The translations under genes were made by a program, and so were the position numbers. From Sporolactobacillus sp. STSJ-5 (GTDB lineage Bacteria; Bacillota; Bacilli; Bacillales; Sporolactobacillaceae), in the NCBI RefSeq assembly GCF_024385605.1, contig NZ_JANFOJ010000008.1, positions 62,001 through 126,000 of the forward strand: DNA of 64,000 bases. Reading direction: 5' to 3'. Under the pieces are notes generated by a model that did no database searches, had not been told where the DNA came from, and saw nothing but the letters and a program-made list of their open reading frames with translations. Below, one piece after another: positions 51,297 through 60,377 of this stretch (positions are counted from its first letter, which is position 1; each line of letters opens with the position of its first letter).

Positions 51297-51310
51297 TGTA
51301 AGCGCTATTA
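51297..51310 (+). promoter_or_regulatory. CcpA cre-like site at the sorbitol operon promoter
   Basis: TGTAAGCGCTATTA differs from the cre consensus TGWAANCGNTNWCA at one position. It overlaps the likely -10 box TATAAT (51309-51314), so CcpA binding would repress the operon when glucose is present. Confidence 0.65.
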
Positions 51311-51419
51311 TAATTAAACCGTAAAGAGATAAGCATGAATCAAGATCATGTTAGTCAATTTGTTAAAAATGACTGATATGAAGATTCAAAAAAGTTTTAA
51401 AATAGAGGAGAGATTGAAA

Positions 51420-52226
51420 ATGGTTAATTCTTCATGGCTTGGATTAAAAAACAAGGTAATCATTGTGACAGGCGGCGCATCCGGAATTGGCAAACATATT
51501 GCGCGTACACTTAAGGATACAGGCGCCCAGGTTGTTGTAGGTGATCTGAATGCGGAGACTGGTTCGCAGGATGAAGAAGGAATTTACTATGTTCAGCTCG
51601 ATGTTACAAAAAAGGCAAGTGTTGAGCACTTGGTTGATCATGTAGTCGCTAAATTTGGAACTGTTGACGGACTTGTCAATAATGCGGGGATCAATCTTCC
51701 AAGATTGCTGGTCGATTTTAAAGGTGAAAAGCCGGAATATGAGCTGGATGAAAAAGCATTTGACCTCATGATCGGCGTGAATCAAAAAGGTGTATTCTTC
51801 ATGACTCAGGCCGTTGTTCGAGAATTTCTAAAGAAAGGCTCCGGTGTCGTGGTGAATACGTCTTCTGAAGCCGGCATGGAAGGATCAAATGGTCAAAGCT
51901 GTTATTCTGCAACAAAAGCGGCAGTTAATGGATTTACGCGTTCATGGGCAAAAGAGCTTGGCAGCCATCATATCCGTGTCGTAGCAGTGGCACCCGGAAT
52001 TAATGAAAAAACAGGACTAACAACAGACGCTTACAATGAAGCGCTTGCCTATACAAGAAACATTACGGTTGATCAGTTGGGAACGGATTATGCGAAAGCC
52101 ATTCCTCTAGGCAGACCGGGTCGACTGGACGATATCGGTAATTTGGTCACTTATCTGCTGTCTGACCGCGCCGATTATATTACTGGAACGACGATTAATA
52201 TTACAGGCGGAAAATCGAGAGGCTGA
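51420..52226 (+). CDS. srlD: Sorbitol-6-phosphate 2-dehydrogenase (SDR family)
   Basis: ATG 51420 with AGAGGAGAG upstream gives 268 residues; the longer frame has no RBS. SDR marks: TGGASGIG for NAD, NNAG, and the catalytic Ser in NTSSEAG with Tyr-x-x-x-Lys in CYSATKAAV. It oxidises sorbitol 6-phosphate to fructose 6-phosphate with NAD. First gene of the sorbitol operon, with a cre-like site in its promoter. Confidence 0.93.
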   Translation: MVNSSWLGLKNKVIIVTGGASGIGKHIARTLKDTGAQVVVGDLNAETGSQDEEGIYYVQLDVTKKASVEHLVDHVVAKFGTVDGLVNNAGINLPRLLVDFKGEKPEYELDEKAFDLMIGVNQKGVFFMTQAVVREFLKKGSGVVVNTSSEAGMEGSNGQSCYSATKAAVNGFTRSWAKELGSHHIRVVAVAPGINEKTGLTTDAYNEALAYTRNITVDQLGTDYAKAIPLGRPGRLDDIGNLVTYLLSDRADYITGTTINITGGKSRG

Positions 52227-52269
52227 TCATCGCCCGCCTCTCCGAGTTCGGCAATAAGAGGGGAATAAA

Positions 52270-54195
52270 ATGAGCAGATATACGCAAACTGATCGTCTCT
52301 CAATTATTGTGGGTGAACTCCGAAAAAAAGAATTTGTGTCGATAGAAGATTTGACTAAAGAACTGTTTGTGACGGAACGAACAATACGAAATGATGTAAC
52401 AGCGCTCAATCACGAATTCGGCAAGACAGCCGAAATCCAATTAAATAAAGGACAGTATGCGATACATGTCTACCGCGATCAGGCTTACCGGAGCATTGCA
52501 GAAGCATTAACTAAAGATCAAAAAACATCGGACTCGCCTGAAAATAGAGCGAAACGTTTAATCGCACAGCTGCTGGCAGCTAGTGTTCCGATAACGATGG
52601 ATGATCTATCTGAACAATTAAGCGTCAGCCGTTCAACATTGGTCAATGATTTGACACGATTGCGTGTGACTCTTGATTCCTATGAATTAGTAATTAAGGG
52701 AAAACCTAATCAAGGCATCCAATTGCAGGGATCAGAGTGGCATAAGCGGCTCTATATTTTGCAAAACAATGATCATGTACTCGATCAGCCATTGGACAAT
52801 AAAATGCATGATTTGGTTCGCCAATTCGCCGTCACGTTTTCGCTTGCGGAAACAACGGAACGTGAATTTGCCCGGTATGTCAGTATTGTCCTCCGGCGCT
52901 CGGCTCAGAATCCGTTGATACAGAACAGTGATGATTTTGATCAATCCTACATTGTGAAAACAAAAGAATATGAAAGAGTAAATACGCTGGCAGATCAGCT
53001 GGAGAAACGCTCCGGCAGTCTTTCCGCCGCGGAACGGGCTTTTCTAACGATTCCGGTATTGGGCAGGCGTTCGCCGGTACATCTTCCGACGGCCACGGCG
53101 GCTCCATTGCCTGAATCAATTTTGCAGCTTATCAAAGATATTGAGCAGCGCGTAAAAGAACAACTGAATATGGAAGTCAGCTTTAATAAGATCACCAAAG
53201 AGCTAGGCTATCATCTTATGTTCATGCTGAATCGATTAGTTTTCGGTGTGAGCATCCGGAACTCTCTGATGAATGAGGTTCATGAGAAATATCCGCTTGC
53301 TTGTGAGATTGCCGCCATTGCCCATGAAGTAATTGATGAACGTTATCAGATTCAAGTGACGGATGAGGAACTCAGTTATCTTGCCTATTATTTCGGCATT
53401 GTAATCACAGAGAATCAGGAGCATCTACGCAGGCTTAAGCGTGTTGCGATTGTCTGCGATACGGGAAGAGGATCAGCACGCATCATAGCGATGCAGTTGA
53501 ACAAAATCTTGCCTGACCATGTGGAAAAAGAACTCTTTTCGTCTATAGCAGTCACCAAGGACTTGCTCGAACACTTTGATATGATCTTTTCCACAGTCCC
53601 TTTGCCAAGTACGGTGCAGACACCGGTTATTGAAGTAAACGATATCTTTGATGAGCGGGAACTTGCGCAAGAAATTAAGAAACGCTGTGCGCTGGACAAA
53701 TTGCAGATCAAGGGTAATCAAACCACAACATCGATCATCAATCGTTTACTGAATGACGATCAATTCTATGTTCTGTCCGATCAGAAATCCTATAGCGAGA
53801 ATCTGGTATTTATGATTAACCACCTAATGAAAAAGCAACTCGTTGATTCTGGATTCAAGGCGCGGCTCTTGAAAAGAGAGAAAATGAGAGCATCCATTTT
53901 TGACCAAGGCATTGCCTTCCCTCATACGATTAATCTGGGAAGTGCGGAGATCGTGCTTTCCGTAGGCATCTATCCGACCAAACAAAAAATCGGAGAAAAT
54001 GAGATTCGTATGATTTTTCTTTTAGGTATACCGGAAAGCCGGCACAATGAAACCTTACTCGTTCAGTTGTACGAAGAAATGATAGCGCTTGCGAAAAATC
54101 AAAACTTGCTCGATAAAGCTTCTGAAGAGACAACATGCTCAGAGATCAGAAGACTGATTAAAAAAAGTCTACAGCAGCAACATCAACCATATTGA
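52270..54195 (+). CDS. gutR: PRD-containing BglG/MtlR-family activator of the sorbitol operon
   Basis: The 641-residue protein has an N-terminal helix-turn-helix pair (LTKELFVTERTIRNDVTAL; LSEQLSVSRSTLVNDLTRL), two PRDs (about 180-390, with conserved His in IAAIAHEVIDE), an EIIB-like domain with Cys in IVCDTGRGSAR and a C-terminal EIIA-like domain with His in IAFPHTINLG. Such regulators are switched by PTS phosphorylation. RBS AAGAGGGG. It probably activates this operon when sorbitol is transported. Confidence 0.93.
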   Translation: MSRYTQTDRLSIIVGELRKKEFVSIEDLTKELFVTERTIRNDVTALNHEFGKTAEIQLNKGQYAIHVYRDQAYRSIAEALTKDQKTSDSPENRAKRLIAQLLAASVPITMDDLSEQLSVSRSTLVNDLTRLRVTLDSYELVIKGKPNQGIQLQGSEWHKRLYILQNNDHVLDQPLDNKMHDLVRQFAVTFSLAETTEREFARYVSIVLRRSAQNPLIQNSDDFDQSYIVKTKEYERVNTLADQLEKRSGSLSAAERAFLTIPVLGRRSPVHLPTATAAPLPESILQLIKDIEQRVKEQLNMEVSFNKITKELGYHLMFMLNRLVFGVSIRNSLMNEVHEKYPLACEIAAIAHEVIDERYQIQVTDEELSYLAYYFGIVITENQEHLRRLKRVAIVCDTGRGSARIIAMQLNKILPDHVEKELFSSIAVTKDLLEHFDMIFSTVPLPSTVQTPVIEVNDIFDERELAQEIKKRCALDKLQIKGNQTTTSIINRLLNDDQFYVLSDQKSYSENLVFMINHLMKKQLVDSGFKARLLKREKMRASIFDQGIAFPHTINLGSAEIVLSVGIYPTKQKIGENEIRMIFLLGIPESRHNETLLVQLYEEMIALAKNQNLLDKASEETTCSEIRRLIKKSLQQQHQPY

Positions 54196-54209
54196 GGGAG
54201 TGAAGCCCT

Positions 54210-54680
54210 ATGTTTTACTTTACTTTGATGATTTTTATCGGTGGGGCCTTCCTATTGCAAATTTTCCTCGGTTACTTTCAAATCAAGCATTTTTCTAATG
54301 TATTTGTGGAGATGCGCCGAAAAGGGAAGGTAGCAATTGGACGAAAAAAGGGACATTTCAAGTCCGGAACGATTGTCTTTTTCACCGTTGATCCTGACGG
54401 CAACATAGTAGATGCGCGGAAGATGCAGGGAGTTACTATACTAGCCCGCTTTCATGAAATGAATGAGTTTCTTCATGAGAATATTCAGCGATTGCCTGAT
54501 ATGAAAATAAAGCGGTGCAACAAATTGCTCCAGAAAGCTATTGCTGATAGTGTGCATAATTACACGGTTGTCGCAAATGGCGGGGTAATCAAAGAGTCTC
54601 CGAGAACTCCAGTGGCAGGCGCATCATTAATGATTAAGAGCTTATTTCAGAAAGTACGAAAATCAAATAATCAGGGGTGA
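54210..54680 (+). CDS. gutM: Glucitol operon activator protein GutM
   Basis: The 156-residue protein has one N-terminal membrane helix (TLMIFIGGAFLLQIFLGYFQ) and the GutM block IKHFSNVFVEMRRKGKVAIG followed by RKKGHFKSGTIVFF. It is a co-activator or assembly partner found in glucitol operons. It is 15 bases after gutR and overlaps the region of the next RBS. Confidence 0.93.
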   Translation: MFYFTLMIFIGGAFLLQIFLGYFQIKHFSNVFVEMRRKGKVAIGRKKGHFKSGTIVFFTVDPDGNIVDARKMQGVTILARFHEMNEFLHENIQRLPDMKIKRCNKLLQKAIADSVHNYTVVANGGVIKESPRTPVAGASLMIKSLFQKVRKSNNQG

Positions 54681-54685
54681 GTAAA

Positions 54686-55240
54686 ATGGATCTGTTAGTA
54701 GGTGCTGCAAAGGGATTTATCTATCTTTTTCAAATGGGCGGCAAGACGTTTATTTCGTGGATGACGAGCATCGTACCGCTTGTACTCATGCTATTGGTTG
54801 CGATGAACGCTTTAATCGGTTTAATTGGTGCTGATCGAATTAACAAGCTGGCGGCCAAATCCGCAAGCAATCCGCTCCTTCGGTACATGGTTCTGCCTTT
54901 TCTCGGCGCATTTATGCTGGCCAATCCAATGGTGCATTCGCTCGGACGGTTTATGCCTGAATACTACAAGCCAAGTTACTTTGCATCCGCAGCTTATTTC
55001 TGCCATACAAGCAACGGTGTATTTCCGCATATTAATGCGGCCGAACTCTTTATCTGGCTTGGTATCGCCCAAGGAGTTCAGCAACTGGGATTGGACACTA
55101 CTCCTCTTGCAATCCGATACTTGCTTGTCGGACTCGTCGCCAATTTCTTCTGCGGATGGATTACCGATTTCATGACAGGCTGGGTATCGAAACAGCAAAA
55201 TGTGACATTAAGTAAAACAGCAGATCTAAAAAATAGTTGA
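54686..55240 (+). CDS. srlA: Glucitol/sorbitol PTS EIIC component (SrlA)
   Basis: ATG 54686 with AGGGGTGAG upstream gives 184 residues. It matches EIIC-Gut: the N-terminal [20 protein letters not shown], then [20 protein letters not shown] and [20 protein letters not shown]. It forms the membrane channel part of sorbitol uptake with SrlE. Confidence 0.95.
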   Translation: MDLLVGAAKGFIYLFQMGGKTFISWMTSIVPLVLMLLVAMNALIGLIGADRINKLAAKSASNPLLRYMVLPFLGAFMLANPMVHSLGRFMPEYYKPSYFASAAYFCHTSNGVFPHINAAELFIWLGIAQGVQQLGLDTTPLAIRYLLVGLVANFFCGWITDFMTGWVSKQQNVTLSKTADLKNS

Positions 55241-55253
55241 GAGGGTGAACAGC

Positions 55254-56261
55254 ATGTTCAAATCAGCTCGAGTTGTCAAAGGTAGCGGCGGATATGGCGG
55301 ACCGCTAACGATTACACCGACCGAAGGAAAAGATAAAATTGTCTATATTGTCGGGGGCGGCAATAAACCCGCGATTGTTGATAAGCTTGCTGAAATTACC
55401 GGTGGGGTTCCTGTTAATGGGTTTAAAACCAGTGTACCTGACGAAGAGGCTGCCGTCGTCATTGTTGATTGCGGCGGAACGCTTCGATGCGGGATTTATC
55501 CGAAAAAAGGAATCCCGACGATAAATGTCATGCCAACCGGTAAAAGCGGTCCGTTAGCTCAATATATTAATGAGCATATCTATGTGTCCAATGTTGGTGT
55601 TGATCAAATTTCTGCATGGGAAGGTGCAGTCGATTCTTCAGAAGCAAGTGAAGCGTCACCATCAGATACGCAGAAAACCTATAAATACAGTTCAGATAAG
55701 AAAATTTCCGAGACTTTAGCAGCGAGCGAACACCAAGATTTGTTTACGAAAATCGGACTTGGTGCAGGAAGAGTAGTCAGCACGCTCTACCAGGCAGGTC
55801 GTGACGCCGTTCAGACCATGATTAACACAATCCTCCCTTTTATGGCGTTTGTAGCGATGATCATTGGAATCATTCAGGGTTCCGGGATCGGAAATTGGTT
55901 TGGCAAAGTGATGTCTCCGCTTGCAGGCAACATATGGGGCTTGATGCTGATTGGATTCATTTGCTCGCTCCCATTCCTTTCACCGTTGCTTGGCCCCGGC
56001 GGAGTCATCGGGCAAGTTATCGGAACATTAATCGGTGTGGAAATTGGCAAAGGAAATATTCCACCGCAATTAGCATTGCCGGCACTTTTTGCGATTAATA
56101 CACAAAATGCTTGTGACTTTGTTCCGGTCGGATTAGGTCTTGCTGAAGCGAAACCGGAAACAGTAGAGGTTGGCGTTCCGGCAGTACTCTATTCACGCTT
56201 CCTAACCGGTGTGCCGCGCGTTGTTCTTGCTTGGTTGTGCAGTTTCGGACTTTATGTCTAA
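55254..56261 (+). CDS. srlE: Glucitol/sorbitol PTS EIIBC component (SrlE)
   Basis: ATG 55254 with GAGGGTG upstream gives 335 residues. The N-terminal EIIB part has [18 protein letters not shown] and the likely phosphorylated Cys in [11 protein letters not shown] Ser/Glu-rich linker (about 120-160) leads to the C-terminal membrane part ([37 protein letters not shown]). It takes phosphate from EIIA and gives it to sorbitol. Confidence 0.95.
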   Translation: MFKSARVVKGSGGYGGPLTITPTEGKDKIVYIVGGGNKPAIVDKLAEITGGVPVNGFKTSVPDEEAAVVIVDCGGTLRCGIYPKKGIPTINVMPTGKSGPLAQYINEHIYVSNVGVDQISAWEGAVDSSEASEASPSDTQKTYKYSSDKKISETLAASEHQDLFTKIGLGAGRVVSTLYQAGRDAVQTMINTILPFMAFVAMIIGIIQGSGIGNWFGKVMSPLAGNIWGLMLIGFICSLPFLSPLLGPGGVIGQVIGTLIGVEIGKGNIPPQLALPALFAINTQNACDFVPVGLGLAEAKPETVEVGVPAVLYSRFLTGVPRVVLAWLCSFGLYV

Positions 56262-56309
56262 AAAAAAGGTATTCGTGCATTGTGTTTAAGTATTAAAGGA
56301 GGGTGAAAA

Positions 56310-56702
56310 ATGTTCGGTATGAAAAGAAAATCAGAGGATCGCACAGAGATCTATAAAACAGAGATTAAAAGTATCGGCAAACTGGCAAAAGAGTTTCTTC
56401 AAGAAAGAATGCTTATTTTGTTTGGCAACGAGGCACCTGAAGGATTAAAGGACTATTGCTTCGGCATCGATGTAGAGTCGGTACATGACAAAATTCAAAC
56501 AGGTCAATATTTATCTATAGATGACAGCAAATTCAAAATTACGGCAGTCGGCCGCCTCGTTCAGAAAAATCTTGCGGATCTCGGTCATATCACAATGAGA
56601 TTTGACGGCAGCACGAAGGCGGATCTGGCGGGCACACTATACCTTGAAAGCAAACCGATCCCAGACATTGGCATTGGAACGCAAATTGCCATTGTTGGGT
56701 AA
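56310..56702 (+). CDS. srlB: Glucitol/sorbitol PTS EIIA component (SrlB), phosphorylated His apparently missing
   Basis: The 130-residue protein matches EIIA-Gut: MLILFGNEAPEGLKDYCF, ITAVGRLVQKNLADLGHITM and the final PIPDIGIGTQI. In the E. coli protein as I recall it the active His follows in YCFIH; here the sequence reads YCFGID, with no His there. The nearest His is six residues later (ESVHDK). Either the phosphorylation site has moved or this EIIA is inactive and another EIIA feeds SrlE. RBS AAAGGAGGG. Last gene of the sorbitol operon. Confidence 0.88.
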   Translation: MFGMKRKSEDRTEIYKTEIKSIGKLAKEFLQERMLILFGNEAPEGLKDYCFGIDVESVHDKIQTGQYLSIDDSKFKITAVGRLVQKNLADLGHITMRFDGSTKADLAGTLYLESKPIPDIGIGTQIAIVG

Positions 56703-56723
56703 CTGATGAAAAGAGAGGGTCGC

Positions 56724-57469
56724 CCGAGCCGAGTTCATGCACGAAAACTGAACTTCAATGCACGAAAAGTAGGGATCAATGCATGAAAATCAAGTGTCAA
56801 TGCACGAATCCGCCAGCCCAATGCATAAATAAGAGCTCGAGCCGAGTTCATGCACGAAAACTGAACTTCAATGCATGAAAAGTAGGGTTCAATGCACGAA
56901 AATCAAGCGCCAATGCATAAATAAGGGCTCGAGCCGAGTTCATGCATGAAAACTGAACTTCAATGCATGAAAAGTAGGGTCCAATGCACGAAAATCAAGC
57001 GCCAATGCACAAATCCGCCAGCTCAATGCATAAATAAGAGTTCGAGCCGAGTTCATGCACGAAAACTGAACTTCAATGCATGAAAAGTAGGGTTCAATGC
57101 ATGAAAATTCAGCGCCAATGCATGAACCCGCCAGCTCAATGCATAAATAAGGGCTCGAGCCGAGTTCATGCACGAAAACTGAACTTCAATGCACGAAAAG
57201 TAGGGTTCAATGCATGAAAATTCAGCGCCAATGCATGAACCCGCCAGCTCAATGCATAAATAAGAGCCCGGGCCGAGTTCATGCATGAAACCTGAACTTC
57301 AATGCACGAAAAGTAGGGTCCAATGCATGAAAATCAAGAGTCAATGCACAAATCCACCAACTCAATGCATAAATAAGAGCTCGAGCCGAGTTCATGCATG
57401 AAAACTGAACTTCAATGCATGAAAATCAAGTGTCAATGCACGAACCTGTCAGCTCAATGCATAAATAAA
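56724..57469. repeat. 113-bp hierarchical tandem repeat (seven copies)
   Basis: GAGCCGAGTTCATGCA recurs with GAGTTC at 56731, 56844, 56936, 57049, 57162, 57275 and 57388: period 113 except one of 92. Each unit consists of five subunits of 20-28 bases built on AATGCAYGAAAA. The 92-bp unit lacks exactly one subunit, and the last copy lacks another. The period is not a multiple of three and frames inside are not conserved, so it is non-coding. There are no unique spacers, so it is not a CRISPR array. Confidence 0.9.
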
Positions 57470-57485
57470 AGGTTGATAAAAATTA

Positions 57486-57534
57486 AAGAGGATGTCTCAT
57501 AGTCAAAAAATCGACTTTTGAGACATCCTCTTTT
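57486..57534. terminator. Strong terminator after the repeat array
   Basis: AAGAGGATGTCTCA and TGAGACATCCTCTT form a perfect 14-bp stem with inner AGTC/GACT, with TTTT on the right and A-rich sequence on the left. It ends either the sorbitol operon transcript through the repeats or the leftward gene. Confidence 0.8.
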
Positions 57535-57585
57535 CATTTAAGCCATCTTTTGGGACAGCCTCTTTATTTGCTTTTTTAGGTAAGC

Positions 57586-57735
57586 TTAACGTGCTGAAAA
57601 ATGCATTTCGGCAGCAGCAAGCAGCATAGGCTTCTCATGAACCCGATTAACGACTTCAAGCGCTGAACGGCAGATGCTGTGAACACGCCGATTAAGCAGG
57701 TACTGATCACGAAACCTTAACTGCAGATTGCACAA
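57586..57735 (-). pseudogene. Short gene remnant downstream of the phosphoesterase
   Basis: A 49-codon frame reads CNLQLRFRDQYLLNRRVHSI and continues EVVNRVHEKPMLLAAAEMHF before the stop. Composition is protein-like, but there is no RBS and only a TTG to start. Probably the end of a lost gene. No family recognised. Confidence 0.2.
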
Positions 57736-57771
57736 AAAAAGTGATCAGAAAGTAGGCGAAAACATCAGTTT

Positions 57772-58866
57772 TTAGAAGCATTCCTTCGGCACCCAGCCGA
57801 CCGATCCGTCTTTTTTGACGAGCGTATAGCCCGCACATGTATCGTTGATGACGGCAACCCGATCATGTTCCGCAACCGTCAATCCGCTCGCACTGACATC
57901 GTCGTCCGCGAAAAGCGCTGCTCCCTTTTTCACCAAGAACTCATTTTTGAGCCATTGCTTGAGTCCCAGATTCACATTTTCACAGAGACTGAAATATTTT
58001 CCCTGTTTAAGCAGTCTTATCTCATAGTTCGGATAGTTCAGCGTGCCAATGAAATCCGTCGGAGCAGTATAAGCTTTTCGAACGGTTGCAGTCTGATGAA
58101 AATGATCCGCATAGGTGTAGGTGATCCGATCACCTTGCGGATGGCGTTCAATGATCAGGGCATTCAGCTGTCCGTCGAAACGCACCTGATTACCGCCGTC
58201 GATGCAAATCATCCGCTTATCGGGATCAATGATCGGATTGTGGCAAGTGACGGATTCGGCGCGATAATTGACGACCGGCCAGTGTCCGACGACCACAGTC
58301 TTCGCGCATTGATGCTTGCGTGTATAGAAATGAGGGAGCGCAGTGGCTGATCGGTGGCTCGTCTCTCGCCAATCCTTAATGTCGTCGATCCCCGCGTGAA
58401 TAAACAAATAATGATCGGCTTCCAGAGCGGTCGGCAAGGAAAACAGCCAGTCTATTTCCTCACCACAGTTGCAATGGTAAAAATTCGCCAACTCTGTGAC
58501 CGAATTAAAATCGGCATAGGTCCGTCCGTGTTCCTGCAGCCATTCATTCATGATCGAATGCGGATTTCGTTCCAGATGACCAAAGAATGTCGGATCATGA
58601 TCGAAGGCATGATGAATCAGCCGGTCGCAGTTTCCTTCGGTTATATAGGCATTGGTATTTTCCTCGGTCAGTCTTCTGGCAAAGCGGATTACGCCCAAGC
58701 TGTTAGGACCTCGTTCGCACAAATCGCCATTGATGATCAGCGTATCTTCCGTACTATAATGAACTTTTTCAAGCAGTTCCTGAAAAAGACTCAAATCGCC
58801 GTGAATGTCGGAAATGACGATGACCCGTCCGGTTTCCGGGAACGTGATATTTTGAATGTGAAGCAT
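57772..58866 (-). CDS. Metallophosphoesterase with C-terminal SH3-like domain
   Basis: The 364-residue protein has all calcineurin-like phosphoesterase motifs: ISDIHGD near the start, INGDLCERG, EGNCDR in place of GNHE, FIHAGIDD and VVGHWPVV. Residues about 265-364 carry a linker and an SH3b-like end (GYTLVKKDGSVGWVPKECF). It may be a protein phosphatase or a nucleotide (Ap4A-like) hydrolase. RBS AGAAGGAGA. Single gene. Confidence 0.88.
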   Translation of the reverse strand: MLHIQNITFPETGRVIVISDIHGDLSLFQELLEKVHYSTEDTLIINGDLCERGPNSLGVIRFARRLTEENTNAYITEGNCDRLIHHAFDHDPTFFGHLERNPHSIMNEWLQEHGRTYADFNSVTELANFYHCNCGEEIDWLFSLPTALEADHYLFIHAGIDDIKDWRETSHRSATALPHFYTRKHQCAKTVVVGHWPVVNYRAESVTCHNPIIDPDKRMICIDGGNQVRFDGQLNALIIERHPQGDRITYTYADHFHQTATVRKAYTAPTDFIGTLNYPNYEIRLLKQGKYFSLCENVNLGLKQWLKNEFLVKKGAALFADDDVSASGLTVAEHDRVAVINDTCAGYTLVKKDGSVGWVPKECF

Positions 58867-58977
58867 AGGAAATCTCCTTCTGCAAAATGGCCGAGCAGCT
58901 CTATGGATAAAAGTTCTTCTTAATAGCTTATATTATAGCTTAATTGATGAGTTGAGGTATGGATAAACGTTCTGTAA

Positions 58978-59022
58978 AGAACCCCTGCCGTTTTCCATGT
59001 TCGTGGGAAGAAGGCAGGGGTT
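58978..59022. terminator. Bidirectional terminator downstream of the ferritin-like gene
   Basis: AACCCCTGCC and GGCAGGGGTT are perfect 10-bp arms, with an inner TTTTCC/GGGAAG pairing. On the - strand a TTCTTT tail follows. Confidence 0.75.
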
Positions 59023-59038
59023 TACGGACTTGCAATGG

Positions 59039-59485
59039 TTAAGCTAAATTGGTTGTCATGAACCCAAAACGGATTGCATGTTTGATCTCATCTGAAAATG
59101 CACGTAATAAAATGTTTCGAACCGTCGGGTCTGACTGTGTTAAATAGAGATTCCGATATGTCTCGTAATCTTCCAGCTCATCACGATAAGCAATGCGCAA
59201 GCCTTCCGAAAAGGATTGAAACTGGACCGGCGTGATTTGATAGACCGGCTGATTGCCAGTCAACTGAACGTAAAGCCAACTGAATAATTGAAAATGATCG
59301 TGTTCATCTTGACGAATCCTAAGGATATCTGCCTTCATTTGCTCGTTTGGTGCTGCTTCAGCCAAACGTCCATAGAAATCGACAGCCGTTGCCTCACCTT
59401 TCACGGCATCGAGAACGGCAGAAGTAAATGTAGAAGAGGTGCTGCCTTGGCCGATCTGTCGGTACTGCTGATCATCGTAAAACAC
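59039..59485 (-). CDS. Ferritin-like domain protein
   Basis: The 148-residue protein is a four-helix bundle with diiron-type residues: Glu in VKGEATAVDFY, E-x-x-H in RQDEHDHF, Glu in RDELEDYETY and E-x-x-H in SDEIKHAI. Such proteins in Bacillales include rubrerythrin-like and YhjR-like spore-associated proteins. RBS is AGGTGGTG on the - strand. It may store iron or detoxify peroxide. Exact role unknown. Confidence 0.8.
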   Translation of the reverse strand: MFYDDQQYRQIGQGSTSSTFTSAVLDAVKGEATAVDFYGRLAEAAPNEQMKADILRIRQDEHDHFQLFSWLYVQLTGNQPVYQITPVQFQSFSEGLRIAYRDELEDYETYRNLYLTQSDPTVRNILLRAFSDEIKHAIRFGFMTTNLA

Positions 59486-59612
59486 GAATAGTCACCACCT
59501 ATTTTTTTCTCGTTATAGGCTATGGTTATTTTAGATTTATGTGAGTACCCAAGGTGAGTTGTATCTCATTCTTTTTGAATACCTTTAAAAAAGGTAATGC
59601 ATAAATCGGAAA

Positions 59613-60377
59613 TTATATGCTTTTTTTCTTAAACAACATCATGGCGAGAATTAGCGTACTCAGGATCAGGGCGCAGGTGCTCCAAGCGGTATTGAGTAAC
59701 TGATCAAACGCTGCTTTGCCTGTCAATAAGGCAACGTTTTCTGAAACGAGCTTCAAAGGATTAAACGGATCCATTCTGAAAATAGCTTGGCAGATGAGTA
59801 GAATCCCCAGCCCGGCAGCGGTTACAAGAAGTCCACCGAATGCTCCTCGCGTGACGACACTTGCCAGTAGGAGAAATGCGAGAAGAAAGGCACCGAATAA
59901 CCAGAGGCAGAAAAGCGAGAAAAACAAATGGCTGACAGAAATGGTTTGAAAAAAATACAGCGTGTAGCCGTAATTGATCAGAGTGGCAAGTGCGTAGCTT
60001 AATGTCCACAAAGTCAAAGCGGAAGCATATTTGGCAAGGATGACCGCATGGCGGGACAGTCCTTTTGACAGCGGGATGATTAATGTCCCTTTGGCAAGAT
60101 CTTGAGACAGCAAACCACCAAAGACAAGAAGCAATACGACTGTGCCCATCTGCGAGAAATTTTTGAAAAACTGAGTAAAAGCATCGATGAATGTGGGTTC
60201 CGGAATCTTGAGAACCATTCCCTCAACGCCAACATTTGCAAGAATGTCGGGCATCATTTTGGCAGTCAGAGGACTCATCATACCGAAAATAGCGGTCACT
60301 GAAAACAAAATAAGGACTCTGTAATTTCGAATCGCTTCAAGCAGTTCTTTTTTGAAAAATGCAGTGAATCCATTCAT
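59613..60377 (-). CDS. ABC-2 type transporter permease
   Basis: The 254-residue membrane protein begins MNGFTAFFKKELLEAIRNYR, typical of ABC-2 permeases of the YtrC/NatB group, with six helices. Its start overlaps the ATPase stop by four bases. It is the last gene of the GntR-ABC operon. Substrate unknown. Confidence 0.9.
   Translation of the reverse strand: MNGFTAFFKKELLEAIRNYRVLILFSVTAIFGMMSPLTAKMMPDILANVGVEGMVLKIPEPTFIDAFTQFFKNFSQMGTVVLLLVFGGLLSQDLAKGTLIIPLSKGLSRHAVILAKYASALTLWTLSYALATLINYGYTLYFFQTISVSHLFFSLFCLWLFGAFLLAFLLLASVVTRGAFGGLLVTAAGLGILLICQAIFRMDPFNPLKLVSENVALLTGKAAFDQLLNTAWSTCALILSTLILAMMLFKKKSI

Noticed and set aside
56940-57286. Two leftward frames of 77 codons inside the tandem repeat
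   Set aside because: They are the same translated repeat, Cys-rich by chance, without RBS. The 113-bp period breaks any long frame.
56724-57469. CRISPR array
   Set aside because: The units repeat in full with no unique spacers, the period is 113 or 92, and no cas genes are near.
57865-58923. Two long + strand frames (161 and 189 codons) opposite the phosphoesterase
   Set aside because: They are antisense to a protein with all catalytic motifs, lack ribosome sites, and show no family pattern.
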